From Pseudomonadota bacterium (GTDB lineage Bacteria; Pseudomonadota; Gammaproteobacteria; Steroidobacterales; Steroidobacteraceae): a stretch of 64,000 bases of DNA. The position numbers were made by a program, and so were the translations under genes. Location of the stretch: NCBI GenBank assembly GCA_023391815.1, contig JAEWAF010000072.1, positions 124,001 through 188,000 of the forward strand. Reading direction: 5' to 3'. Below, piece after piece: positions 18,331 to 27,292 of this stretch; position 1 is the stretch's first letter, and every line of letters begins with the position of its first letter. The notes beneath the pieces are model-generated. The model saw only the letters and a list, made by a program, of their open reading frames with translations. It was not told the origin of the DNA and did not search any database.

Positions 18331-19187
18331 GGCGAGTCCTTCGCGAACGCCGCGTCTACGAGCGGAACGCCGTAGCTCGCGAGCAGCTCACGGATATCGG
18401 CACGCCGCCGGTCGATCGCCCGACCGAGCTGTGCGCTGAGTTCAGAATCATCTCGACGCACCCCCATCGCGATCGAGTAACGCATCGCCAGCCGCGGCTC
18501 CTCGACTTGCGCCGACAAGACGTTCACGTCCAGCGGCACCGCTACCTTGCCAGCGAAGTAGCCTGCAATGGGTCCCCAAGCAATGGCGACGTCGATCTCG
18601 TCTCGCGCGACGGCGTCGATCAGCGCGCGTGCGGGTGATGGTTGCGAATAGTCGCCGTAGATCGGATAGCCGCGCACATTGCGAGTAATGCCTCGTCTAG
18701 CCAGAGCTTCGGCCGGCGGTACGTTGCTGTAATCGTCTCCGATCGTGTGCAGACCGATGCGTAGGGTTCGCAGGCGCTCATCGTCGAACGTGTCGATGTG
18801 CAGTCTGTCGGCGCGACGGGTCACGAATACGTAGCTGGATCGATAGTATGGCGCCGTGGTATGCACCGGCTCATATGACGCCGGGACACCGATGACGATG
18901 TCACATCGACCGGCATCGAGCGTGTTGCGAATAAAGCCGCGTCGCTGCGGCCACCACGTGTACGCCACTTGCTTGTGCAGATCGCGAGCGAGCAATTCGG
19001 CGAGCCGGTTCTCGAAACCTTCGCCGCGATCGTTGGAGAACGGCAAGTTGTTGGGATCGGCACAGACACGCAGCACGCCCGCTGCAGTCGGTGCGGACTG
19101 CGCTCGCATCATCCTGAGATCCATCGCGGCCAGCGCAGCGATGACCAGGATCAGCAAGAGCAGCGGCAGCTTATAGCCCGAAGACAT
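18327..19187 (-). CDS. Quinoprotein dehydrogenase-associated substrate-binding protein (MxaJ/XoxJ-like)
   Basis: 286 residues with an N-terminal signal or anchor (LPLLLLILVIAALAAM). The mature part opens with LRVCADPNNLPFSNDRGEGF and contains TWWPQRRGFIRNTLDAGRCD and VIGVPASYEPV, the hallmark blocks of the MxaJ/XoxJ group of periplasmic binding proteins that accompany PQQ alcohol dehydrogenases. XoxJ-type proteins are thought to help activate the dehydrogenase or deliver its cofactors. It overlaps the dehydrogenase gene by 17 bp and the cytochrome gene by 4 bp. Confidence 0.9.
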   Translation of the reverse strand: MSSGYKLPLLLLILVIAALAAMDLRMMRAQSAPTAAGVLRVCADPNNLPFSNDRGEGFENRLAELLARDLHKQVAYTWWPQRRGFIRNTLDAGRCDIVIGVPASYEPVHTTAPYYRSSYVFVTRRADRLHIDTFDDERLRTLRIGLHTIGDDYSNVPPAEALARRGITRNVRGYPIYGDYSQPSPARALIDAVARDEIDVAIAWGPIAGYFAGKVAVPLDVNVLSAQVEEPRLAMRYSIAMGVRRDDSELSAQLGRAIDRRRADIRELLASYGVPLVDAAFAKDSP

Positions 19188-21021
19188 ACAGCATATTCCC
19201 CGGCGCGGTGTACTGCTTGATCTGCGCCATTGCGCCTACCACCCCGAGGCCCGCATACGGGTCGTCGTCGGAAATCGAGGGGAACGCGACTGCGCCCATC
19301 CACCCCCCGACTCCGGAATACACCGCGACGTACTGCTTTCCGTCCGGCCCCAGGTAAGTCATCGGATTGCCCACGATTCCCGAGCCTGTCTTGAATTGCC
19401 AGAGCTGCTCGCCACTGCGCGCATCGACGGCACGGAACCATCCGTCCATCGTGCCGTAGAACACCACGTCGCCCGCGGTCGACAGCACGCCGCTATACAC
19501 CGGCAGATCCCGTTCTTTGATACCCCACACTTGTTTGTGAGCAATGGGATCCCACGCAACCAGCTCACCGTGATAGCCGCCCGGGCCCTGAAACATTTTG
19601 ACGTCCGCTCCGAGATACGGCGTGCCGGCGATGTAATTCGATTCGACGCCTTCATAATCCATGCACGTGTTGTGCGCCGGGATGTAGAGCAGACCGGTGC
19701 GCGGCGACAGCGAGGACGGCACGAACTCCTTGCCGCCCGTCGAGGACGGGCAGATGTTCTTGGTCACGACGCCGAAATGCGTGCGCTTGTCGGGGTTCTC
19801 CCGCGGCTCGCCGGTCCGCACGTCATAACTGTCCGCCCAGTTGACCGGCTGGAACTTGTCGGCCGACAGCAGTTCGCCGCTCTCGCGATCCAGTACGAAC
19901 ACGAAGCCGGTGCGGCCGGGATGGATCAGCAGCTTGCGCATGCGCCCGCCGTAATTCATATCGACCAGCACGTTCTCCATGATCTCGTCGTAGTCCCACG
20001 CATCGTGCGCTGAGATCTGATACGCCCACTTGGCCTGCCCGGTGTCCGGGTCGCGCGCCAGAATGGAGGAAGACCATTTGTTGTCGCCGACACGGATGTC
20101 CGGATTCCACACGCCCGGATTGCCGGTGCCGTAATAGATGAGGTTCAGCTCCGGGTCGTACGAGATCCAGCCCCACACGGTCGAGCCGCCGAGTTTCCAT
20201 TGCTGCCCCGGCCACGACGACGCGCCCAGATCCTTGCCCTGATCTTTTTTATAGAACGGTTTGAAATCCGCGCCGATCAGTACTTCGTTGTCCGGGCCGG
20301 TATTGAAGGCCCGCCAGACTTCGTGACCGTCTTTCAAGTCCAGTGCAAGGATCCAGCCGCGCACGCCGAGTTCGCCGCCGGAATTGCCGACGATGACTTT
20401 GTCCTTGACGACCAGCGGCGCCATCGTGACCGTCTCGCCGACATTGATGTTGCCGACCCGCGCACGCCACAGTTCTTTCCCGGTTTCAGCATCCACTGCC
20501 ACGGTGCTGGCATCGAGTGTATTGAATATTATTTTGCCGTCGCCATACGAAGCGCCGCGATTGACGATGTCACAACAGGCAATGCCGACCGCGCGCGGAT
20601 CGGGGTGCGGCTTATAGACCCACTTCAGCGCGCCGCCAGGCTTGGTGAGATCGAGCGCGATGAGATAGTTCGGATACGGGGTGACGACATACATGGTGCT
20701 CTTCACGACCAGCGGGTTGCCCTCGTGTCCGTGCGGCACCCCGGTCGACATCGTGGTGATGACTCTCAGATTCTTGGCATTCGCCCGAGTGATCTGATCG
20801 AGCGAGCTGAAACGAGTGTTGGCGTAGTCACCGGCGGGCAATAGCCATTCGCCGGCGGGCAGCGGCGCGATCGTCTTCACCTCGGGGCTCGTGCCCGCGA
20901 CCTGGCCTTCGTGCCAGCTCATGGGCTGCTGCTCTTTGGCTTTGTGCTCGCATGCGCCAAGCAACGCGGCGAGCAGCGTCGCCAGCGCCAAGGGATAACG
21001 AGCGCACTGACGCACTTTCAT
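19171..21021 (-). CDS. PQQ-dependent alcohol dehydrogenase, lanthanide type, lipoprotein
   Basis: 616 residues of the methanol/ethanol quinoprotein family. A lipobox (LLAALLGAC, Cys 24) replaces the usual cleavable signal. The propeller contains the vicinal disulfide Cys149-Cys150 (GIACCDIVN), tryptophan-docking repeats (GKELWRARVGN, GEQLWQFKTGSG) and the active-site loop AHDAWDYDEIMENVLVD. In that loop the catalytic Asp343 is followed two residues later by Asp345; this second Asp is the mark of lanthanide-using XoxF/ExaF/PedH enzymes, whereas calcium enzymes carry Ala there. It oxidises an alcohol in the periplasm; methanol versus longer alcohols cannot be settled. No PQQ synthesis genes lie in the window. 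Confidence 0.9.
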   Translation of the reverse strand: MKVRQCARYPLALATLLAALLGACEHKAKEQQPMSWHEGQVAGTSPEVKTIAPLPAGEWLLPAGDYANTRFSSLDQITRANAKNLRVITTMSTGVPHGHEGNPLVVKSTMYVVTPYPNYLIALDLTKPGGALKWVYKPHPDPRAVGIACCDIVNRGASYGDGKIIFNTLDASTVAVDAETGKELWRARVGNINVGETVTMAPLVVKDKVIVGNSGGELGVRGWILALDLKDGHEVWRAFNTGPDNEVLIGADFKPFYKKDQGKDLGASSWPGQQWKLGGSTVWGWISYDPELNLIYYGTGNPGVWNPDIRVGDNKWSSSILARDPDTGQAKWAYQISAHDAWDYDEIMENVLVDMNYGGRMRKLLIHPGRTGFVFVLDRESGELLSADKFQPVNWADSYDVRTGEPRENPDKRTHFGVVTKNICPSSTGGKEFVPSSLSPRTGLLYIPAHNTCMDYEGVESNYIAGTPYLGADVKMFQGPGGYHGELVAWDPIAHKQVWGIKERDLPVYSGVLSTAGDVVFYGTMDGWFRAVDARSGEQLWQFKTGSGIVGNPMTYLGPDGKQYVAVYSGVGGWMGAVAFPSISDDDPYAGLGVVGAMAQIKQYTAPGNMLYVFGL

Positions 21022-21401
21022 CGCATCCTCTCACACATTGGCAACAGGAATGCCGACAGCGCCGCCCAGACGATGCCCAGCGAGAACGCGACGGCGACGA
21101 TCAGCGCCACCGCCGCGAGAAAATCCTGGCGCACTTCGGCACGAATCGCCGTGATCGTCGCATCGCCCGAGTGGCGCCACGCGCCCAGTCCGACGCCAAC
21201 ACCAACGAGAGCGATGATCAACGCCAACGCCGAAATGATCATTTCAATCGTGCGCGCCCCGCCGCTGTCGAGACTGCCGGCGCAAGCTCGCCCAGCGACG
21301 AACCAGCCGATGAGTCCTTGCGCCGCCCAGGCAGCCGGCGCACCGAGGATGGCGAACCAGATGCGTGGCGCAGGCGGGGCCAGCGATTCGGAGGTGCTCA
21401 C
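21018..21401 (-). CDS. Small membrane protein of the oxidase operon, unknown function
   Basis: 127 residues from a GTG that overlaps the subunit III stop (GTGA), with its own stop overlapping the dehydrogenase ATG. Three hydrophobic segments are visible: WFAILGAPAAWAAQGLIGWF, MIISALALIIALVGVGVGLG and FLAAVALIVAVAFSLGIVWA. The N-terminus VSTSESLAPPAPRIWF is polar. The position between subunit III and the dehydrogenase, with overlaps on both sides, points to an accessory or assembly role for the oxidase. I do not recognise a named family with certainty. Confidence 0.75.
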   Translation of the reverse strand: MSTSESLAPPAPRIWFAILGAPAAWAAQGLIGWFVAGRACAGSLDSGGARTIEMIISALALIIALVGVGVGLGAWRHSGDATITAIRAEVRQDFLAAVALIVAVAFSLGIVWAALSAFLLPMCERMR

Positions 21402-22012
21402 GGCGTGAACCCTCCGCTCTGAAAGTGCGGCAGGTAATAGAGCAGCGCGACGACCACGATCCAGACGCCATCGACGAAATGCCAATACAGCGCCGCGTTG
21501 TGCAGCGGTCGATGCGGCAACTTGCGCTTGCCTTCCAGATCCGGCAGCGCCAGCGCGAAGATCAGCATCGCGAGCCCGACCACCAGGTGCGCGCCATGAA
21601 AGGTCGTGATGGTAAAAAAGATCGAGCCGTAGGCATCCGTGGTCGGCTTCACCACTTTCAAGCGCTCGCGATACTCGAGCGTTTGCAGGACGACGAACGC
21701 CACGCCCATGATGATCGTCAGCAGCAACGTCCCTCGCGCTGCGGCGGTACGACCCGCGGCCGCCAGTCGCTCGCTGAAGGTGACGACCCCACTGCTCACC
21801 AGCAGGATCACCAGCATGATCGAAGCCTTGAGCAGCTTCGGCGGTGGATCCATCGGCCAGTGTTGCCGCGCCATGCTGCCCAAGTAGAAATAGGCGAAGA
21901 AAAGCACGACGAACAGTCCGAGCTCGGTGAGGATGAACCACACCATCGCACGCGAACCACGGCGCTCGTCCAGGCCCAGATCGAGAATCGAAACTGCGGT
22001 CGCGGCGTTCAT
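21398..22012 (-). CDS. ctaE: Cytochrome c oxidase subunit III
   Basis: About 204 residues from the ATG that overlaps the subunit I stop (ATGA at 22009-22012). Five transmembrane helices are visible, with the subunit III blocks MVWFILTELGLFVVLFFAYF, LEYRERLKV and YGSIFFTITTFHGAHLVVGL, and a final LYWHFVDGVWIVVVALLYY. It is the short five-helix form. It stabilises the oxidase and its proton uptake path in the inner membrane. Its stop overlaps the next small membrane protein. Confidence 0.95.
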   Translation of the reverse strand: MNAATAVSILDLGLDERRGSRAMVWFILTELGLFVVLFFAYFYLGSMARQHWPMDPPPKLLKASIMLVILLVSSGVVTFSERLAAAGRTAAARGTLLLTIIMGVAFVVLQTLEYRERLKVVKPTTDAYGSIFFTITTFHGAHLVVGLAMLIFALALPDLEGKRKLPHRPLHNAALYWHFVDGVWIVVVALLYYLPHFQSGGFTP

Positions 22013-23883
22013 GCGACCTTCTCCGGCCGAGGCCACAGCCACGCCGCGATGAGCAATAACATCAGCAACGCCATGGCACCGGCGATCAGCACCGCCTTCA
22101 ACAGCAGCGCCGTGAACACGGCCATGATGGCCAACGACACCAGCAGCGGTGTGATCGTGTCTTCAGGCATCTTCGCCAGCGCGAGCGGCACGGCGTCGAG
22201 CCAGCTGGTCGAGATCGTCAGTCGCTGTTGGTCGAGGATGCGTTCGCCGGACGGATCGCGTTCCTCCTCGTGCTCGTCCCACAGCGGATGACGGCTCACC
22301 ACCGTGGGAATGTGCACCGATCCATACGGAGGCGGTGGCGATGGAATCGACCATTCCAATGTGTCGGACTTCCACGGATTGCGGCCGGCAATCGCGCCGT
22401 GACGCATGCTGACCAGAAAGTTCACGATACTCACGAGCGCGCCCAGCGCCAACACGAATGCGCCGATCGTGATCACGAAATTGAGCGTGTCCCAGCCCAT
22501 GCCTCCCGGATACGTGTAGATGCGCCGTGGCATGCCCAGCAATCCAGTGATCTGCATCGGAAAAAACGCCAGGTTGAAACCGACGAACATGAGCCAGAAG
22601 CTCCATTTGCCCGAGGTTTCGTTCATCAGCCGGCCTGTCATCTTCGGCAACCAGTAGTAGAACGCCGCGAACACCGGGAACACGTTGGCGCCGATCAGCA
22701 CGTAATGCAGATGCGAGACGACGAAATATGTGTCGGTGAGCTGCCAGTCGAACGGGATCACCGCCGTGACCACGCCGTTCAAGCCGCCGATGATGAAGGT
22801 CGCGATGAAGCCGAGCGCGAACAACATCGACGTGGTCAATACCGGCCGGCCCGACCACAAGGTGGCGATCCAGGCGAAGACCTGCACCGTGCTGAAGATG
22901 GAGATGGTCATGCTGGCGGCGCTGAAGAAGCTCATCGACATCTGGCTCATGCCGACCGCGAACATGTGATGGACCCACACGCCCATGCCCACGACGCCCG
23001 TCAGCACGGTGGCAACCGCAACCCACGTGTAGCCGACGATGGGACGGCGCGCGAACACCGGCAGCAACATCGAGATCATCCCGGTGGCCGGCAAAAAGAT
23101 GATGTACACCCACGGATGCCCGAAAAACCAGAAGGTGTGTTGCCAAAGCAATGGCGTCCCGCCCCGGGTGCTGTCGAAGAAATGCGTGCCCCACTGACGA
23201 TCTAGCTCCAGAAACACGCAGGCCGCCGTGAGCGCGGGCAGCGCCAGCACGGAGAGCGCCGAGGTCGTCGCCGTGCTGTACATGAACAGCGGCATGCGAT
23301 TGATGGACATGCCCGGTGCGCGCAGGCGGAATATGGTGACCAGGAAATTGATGGCGCCGGCGGTGGTGGAGATGGTCAACAGGATCAGCGAAAGCGCGTA
23401 AAAATCCATGTTGATGCCGGGCGAATATAGAGTGTTCGTGTACGGCGCGTAGGCGAACCAGCCGGCATGCGGCGCTCGGGCGAGCGCCAGGCTCACATAC
23501 AGGAACACGCCGGAGAACAGGAACATCCAATAGCTGAAGGCATTCAGACGCGGCAGTGCCATATCGCGCGCGCCGAGCATCAGCGGCACGAGGTAGTTGC
23601 CGAAGCCGGAAAGAATCGGCGAGGCATACCAGAAGATCATGGTGATGCCGTGCATGCTGAACAGCTGATTGTAAGTTTCTGGCTGGAGCACCCGCAGATC
23701 GGACGCCGACAGTTGCACGCGCATGATCAGCGCTTCGACGCCGCCGGCCAGGAGGAAGATCACCGCCGTGACCAGGTAGCGCTTGCCGATGGTTTTATGA
23801 TCGACGGTCGCGAGCTGCCCCCACAACGTATGCGGCGTTTCCCAAAGCTGCGTAAGGCGCTCTGCAGCGCTGACGGTCGCCAC
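22009..23883 (-). CDS. ctaD: Cytochrome c oxidase subunit I, atypical proton-channel residues
   Basis: 624 residues from a GTG with a GAGG site upstream. Twelve core helices carry the haem a/a3 and CuB ligands (FSMHGITMIF, WFFGHPWVY, VWVHHMF, VVSHLHYVL), and the cross-linked Tyr follows HPWV. Two residues that normally mark A1-type oxidases differ: the D-channel Glu after GHP is Trp258, and the K-channel Lys in the IFSW helix region is Gln334 (STVQVFAWIATLW). The D-channel entrance motif RDMALPRLN is kept. The C-terminus adds about 90 residues with two more hydrophobic segments, like a fused subunit IV. It is the first gene of the seven-gene operon. Confidence 0.93.
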   Translation of the reverse strand: MATVSAAERLTQLWETPHTLWGQLATVDHKTIGKRYLVTAVIFLLAGGVEALIMRVQLSASDLRVLQPETYNQLFSMHGITMIFWYASPILSGFGNYLVPLMLGARDMALPRLNAFSYWMFLFSGVFLYVSLALARAPHAGWFAYAPYTNTLYSPGINMDFYALSLILLTISTTAGAINFLVTIFRLRAPGMSINRMPLFMYSTATTSALSVLALPALTAACVFLELDRQWGTHFFDSTRGGTPLLWQHTFWFFGHPWVYIIFLPATGMISMLLPVFARRPIVGYTWVAVATVLTGVVGMGVWVHHMFAVGMSQMSMSFFSAASMTISIFSTVQVFAWIATLWSGRPVLTTSMLFALGFIATFIIGGLNGVVTAVIPFDWQLTDTYFVVSHLHYVLIGANVFPVFAAFYYWLPKMTGRLMNETSGKWSFWLMFVGFNLAFFPMQITGLLGMPRRIYTYPGGMGWDTLNFVITIGAFVLALGALVSIVNFLVSMRHGAIAGRNPWKSDTLEWSIPSPPPPYGSVHIPTVVSRHPLWDEHEEERDPSGERILDQQRLTISTSWLDAVPLALAKMPEDTITPLLVSLAIMAVFTALLLKAVLIAGAMALLMLLLIAAWLWPRPEKVA

Positions 23884-23940
23884 ATGGACCTCGAGGGTGA
23901 GCTCGCGTTGAAGTTACGCGGGCCTCGATATCCCTGTTCC

Positions 23941-23987
23941 GGACCCAGGGTCCTAGCGCAATGCGTTTCTGATGTAAGTACATTGCG
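23941..23987. promoter_or_regulatory. Inverted repeats in the ctaD/GH15 divergent promoter region
   Basis: The 166 bp between the divergent oxidase operon and the GH15 gene hold two inverted repeats. GGACCC-A-GGGTCC lies at 23941-23953. CGCAATG at 23957-23963 pairs with CATTGCG at 23981-23987 across a 17-base AT-richer spacer. Both could be operators; I recognise no regulator for either. Confidence 0.35.
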
Positions 23988-24049
23988 GTCGAACGCCGGG
24001 TCGACCCGATTCATTGAGACATTGACTTCGTGAAGCGAGCAGACGCGTC

Positions 24050-25867
24050 ATGCCGGGCCGAATTGAAGATTATGCATTGATCGGCGATCTCGAAACCGCC
24101 GCGCTGGTGGGCCGCGATGGCTCCATCGACTGGCTGTGCTGGCCCCGCTTCGACTCGGATGCGTGCTTCGCGGCGTTGCTCGGCACTTCCGAACATGGCC
24201 GCTGGCTGCTCGGCGCGGCGGATGCGAACGTCAAGGTAAGTCGGCGGTATCGCGACAGCACGCTCATCCTGGAAACCCGGCTCGAGAGCGACGCTGGCGC
24301 CGCCACGATCCTCGATTTCATGCCGCCCCGAGGTAAGGCGTCGGACATCATCCGGCTCGTGATCGGCGAGCGCGGCGAGCTCAATCTCTACACCGAGCTG
24401 GTAATTCGATTCGGCTATGGTGCCATCGTGCCCTGGGTCACCCGCTTACAGCCCGGCACGTGGCAGGCCATCGCGGGCCCGGACATGCTGCTGTTGCATG
24501 CCGACGTTGCCATGAAAGGCGAGAACCTGAAATCGGTGAGCCGGTTCAAGATCAAACAAGGCGAGCGCGTCTCGTTCGTGCTCACTCATTGCCTGTCGCA
24601 TCTGCCACCGCCCCCGAAGCCCGATGTCGATGCCGCGTTGGCCGATACCGAGCACTTCTGGCGCGAGTGGGTCGCGACCGGTCAGAAGAAGCTGCCCTGT
24701 CCGGATGTTACAGCCCGTTCGCTCATCACGCTGCGAGCGCTGATCTTCAGTCCGACCGGTGGAATCGTGGCCGCGCCGACCCTGTCCCTGCCCGAACAGA
24801 TTCGGGGCGTTCGCAACTGGGACTACCGCTACTGCTGGCTGCGCGATGCCACCCTGACCTTGCTTGCCTTCATGAACGCCGGCCATTACGAGGAGGCGGA
24901 AGCGTGGCGGGAATGGTTGTTGCGAGCGATCGCCGGCAGTCCGGATCAATTGCAGATCATGTACGGCATCGCCGGTGAGCGCCGGCTCACCGAATGGGAA
25001 GTCTCATGGTTGCCCGGTTACGAAAATTCCGCGCCAGTGCGCGTCGGCAATGCGGCTCATTCACAGCTGCAACTCGATGTCTTCGGCGAAATCATGGACG
25101 TGCTCCACCAGGCGCGCAAAGGCGGCATCGCCACCTTGGAAACCGGTTGGAACCTGCAGTGCCAGCTGCTGGCACGCCTGGCGGAGATCTGGGAACAACC
25201 CGACTCGGGCATCTGGGAAGTGCGCGGACGACCGCTGCATTTCACTCATTCCAAGATCATGGCCTGGGTGGCTTTCGATCGCGCGATCAAGGACGCGCAG
25301 CGTTACAAGCTCGACGCACCCGTCGCTGAATGGTGTGCCATCCGCGACCGCATCCATCGCCAGGTGTGCGAGCGAGGCTTCGACCCGGAGCTCAATTGTT
25401 TCGTCCAGTCGTACGGCTCCAAACGTCTGGACGCCAGTCTGCTGTTGATCTCGCAGCTCGGCTTCCTGAGCGCCCACGATCCGCGCGTGCTCGGTACCGT
25501 GAAGGCTGTCGAAGAGCGTCTGTTACGCGACGGCTTCGTCGAACGCTACGACACGGAGGCCACCGACGACGGTTTGCCGCCTGGCGAAGGAGTCTTTCTT
25601 CCTTGCAGCTTCTGGCTCGCGGACGCTTATGCGATGTGCGGCCGGCTGGATGAAGCGCAGGCGCTGTTCGAGCGCTTGCTGAAGCTGACCAACGATGTGG
25701 GGCTCATGGCGGAGGAGTACGACCCCGTCGCGAAACGAATGGTCGGCAACTTCCCTCAAGCCTTTTCCCATCTATCCCTGGTCGCGACAGCCTGCAACCT
25801 GGCCCACGCGAAGAAGCCGGCCGAACAGCGCTCGGAAGCGGCGATAGGCGGCAGGCGCTCGCATTAG
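24050..25867 (+). CDS. GH15-family glucan or trehalose hydrolase
   Basis: 605 residues. The N-terminal block RIEDYALIGDLETAALVGRD followed by GSIDWLCWPRFDSDACF and the (alpha/alpha)6-barrel block VRNWDYRYCWLRDATLTL are diagnostic of bacterial GH15 glucoamylase/trehalase-like proteins. FTHSKIMAWVAFDRAIKDAQ and the PPGEGVFLPCSFWLADAY region also match. No signal peptide is visible, so it probably acts in the cytoplasm on maltodextrin or trehalose. It is divergent from the oxidase operon and alone in its unit. Which alpha-glucoside it cleaves cannot be told from sequence alone. Confidence 0.88.
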   Translation: MPGRIEDYALIGDLETAALVGRDGSIDWLCWPRFDSDACFAALLGTSEHGRWLLGAADANVKVSRRYRDSTLILETRLESDAGAATILDFMPPRGKASDIIRLVIGERGELNLYTELVIRFGYGAIVPWVTRLQPGTWQAIAGPDMLLLHADVAMKGENLKSVSRFKIKQGERVSFVLTHCLSHLPPPPKPDVDAALADTEHFWREWVATGQKKLPCPDVTARSLITLRALIFSPTGGIVAAPTLSLPEQIRGVRNWDYRYCWLRDATLTLLAFMNAGHYEEAEAWREWLLRAIAGSPDQLQIMYGIAGERRLTEWEVSWLPGYENSAPVRVGNAAHSQLQLDVFGEIMDVLHQARKGGIATLETGWNLQCQLLARLAEIWEQPDSGIWEVRGRPLHFTHSKIMAWVAFDRAIKDAQRYKLDAPVAEWCAIRDRIHRQVCERGFDPELNCFVQSYGSKRLDASLLLISQLGFLSAHDPRVLGTVKAVEERLLRDGFVERYDTEATDDGLPPGEGVFLPCSFWLADAYAMCGRLDEAQALFERLLKLTNDVGLMAEEYDPVAKRMVGNFPQAFSHLSLVATACNLAHAKKPAEQRSEAAIGGRRSH

Positions 25868-25975
25868 AGCGGGTTCTATTACTCGCGCGGCGGATTGCAC
25901 GTCGGGCGCGAATGTGATTTCTATCGCCTCGCTCGCCCCGAGCAGGACCCGATTCAACCGCACAAGGAGACAGCA

Positions 25976-27199
25976 ATGAAGTGCCGGCACTGTCACGCCC
26001 CGTTGACACTGCAGTTCGCAGACCTCGGCAGCGCTCCGCCCTCGAATGCCTATCTCACGCCGGACGGCTTACGCCGTGCCGAACGGTGGTACCCACTTCG
26101 AGTACTCGCCTGCACCTCTTGCTGGCTGGTGCAAACGGAAGATTACGCCGGCGCCAACGACATCTTCACGGACGATTACGCCTACTTCAGCTCCTACTCG
26201 CAGAGCTGGCTGGACCATGCGCGGCGTTACGTAACGATGATGATCGACCGCTTTCGCCTGAATGAACGCTCGCTCGTCGTCGAGCTGGCGGCAAATGACG
26301 GCTACCTGCTGCAGTTCGTGAAGGCGGCCGGCATTCCATGCATCGGCGTGGAGCCCACCGCGAGCACAGCTGAAAGCGCACGCGCCAAGGGCATCGAGAT
26401 CATCCAGGACTTCTTCGGCAGGCGGCTCGCCCGTGCAATGGCCGATCATGGCCAACACGCGGATGTGATCGCGGCCAACAACGTGCTCGCGCATGTCCCC
26501 GACATCAACGATTTCGTCGGCGGGGTATCGCTACTGCTGAAGCCGAACGGTGTCGCGACCTTCGAGTTTCCGCATTTCCTGAATCTGGTCGCGAACGGCC
26601 AGTTCGACACCATCTATCACGAGCACTACTCGTATCTGTCACTCACGGCCGTGCGCGGCATCTTCGCTTGCAACGGCCTGGACATCTTCGATGTCGAAGA
26701 GCTGCCCACCCACGGCGGCAGTCTGCGCGTGTATGGGCAGCCATTGAGCGGGTCGCGCAACCGTTCGCCTGCCGTCGATGTCGTTCTCAAGCGCGAAAAC
26801 CACGCGGGTATCACCTCACAAACGTACTACGCAGATTTCCAACGCAGGATCGACGCAGTGAAGAATCAATTCCTTCGTTTCTTGCTGGACACAAAGAAGG
26901 AAGGCAAGTCGGTCGCGGCATACGGTGCCGCAGCCAAAGGCAACACACTGCTCAACTACGCGGGTGTGCGTCCCGATCTGCTGCCGTTCGTCGTCGACAT
27001 GAATCCGGCCAAGCAAGGGAATTACCTGCCTGGCAGCCGGATTCCAGTGCTGAGCGTGGATGCAATGTACGAGCAGCGGCCCGACTACGTCGTGATCCTG
27101 CCGTGGAACCTTCGCGACGAAATCATGACGACGCTGGCCCCGGTTCGACAATGGGGTGCGAAGTTCGTCACCGCCATCCCGGAGCTGAGCGTGGCGTAG
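25976..27199 (+). CDS. SAM-dependent C-methyltransferase (deoxysugar type)
   Basis: 407 residues. The start at 25976 follows AAGGAG and gives the conserved zinc-binding N-terminus (MKCRHCHAPL...CTSCWLVQ, four Cys). A central SAM-binding Rossmann part (VVELAANDGYLLQFVKAAG, NNVLAHVPDINDFV) and a C-terminal domain (GAAAKGNTLLNYAGVRPDLL, FVVDMNPAKQGNYLPGSRIP) follow. This three-part layout is that of NDP-hexose C-methyltransferases such as those making branched deoxysugars. It opens the plus-strand sugar cassette and presumably methylates a 4-keto CDP-sugar made by rfbF/rfbG products. An O-methyltransferase function cannot be fully excluded. Confidence 0.88.
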   Translation: MKCRHCHAPLTLQFADLGSAPPSNAYLTPDGLRRAERWYPLRVLACTSCWLVQTEDYAGANDIFTDDYAYFSSYSQSWLDHARRYVTMMIDRFRLNERSLVVELAANDGYLLQFVKAAGIPCIGVEPTASTAESARAKGIEIIQDFFGRRLARAMADHGQHADVIAANNVLAHVPDINDFVGGVSLLLKPNGVATFEFPHFLNLVANGQFDTIYHEHYSYLSLTAVRGIFACNGLDIFDVEELPTHGGSLRVYGQPLSGSRNRSPAVDVVLKRENHAGITSQTYYADFQRRIDAVKNQFLRFLLDTKKEGKSVAAYGAAAKGNTLLNYAGVRPDLLPFVVDMNPAKQGNYLPGSRIPVLSVDAMYEQRPDYVVILPWNLRDEIMTTLAPVRQWGAKFVTAIPELSVA

Positions 27200-27292
27200 C
27201 CCCCCCTCGGATCGGATCATGGATCGAGCAATGCGGCCGGCCATACACGATCGAGGCTCCGGCCTCGGTCATTTTTCAATAAGCCAATAATC

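Noticed and set aside
21402..21941. Extension of the 127-residue membrane protein frame upstream into ctaE
   Set aside because: The added sequence is an out-of-frame reading of subunit III; a GTG with GTGA overlap gives a better start.
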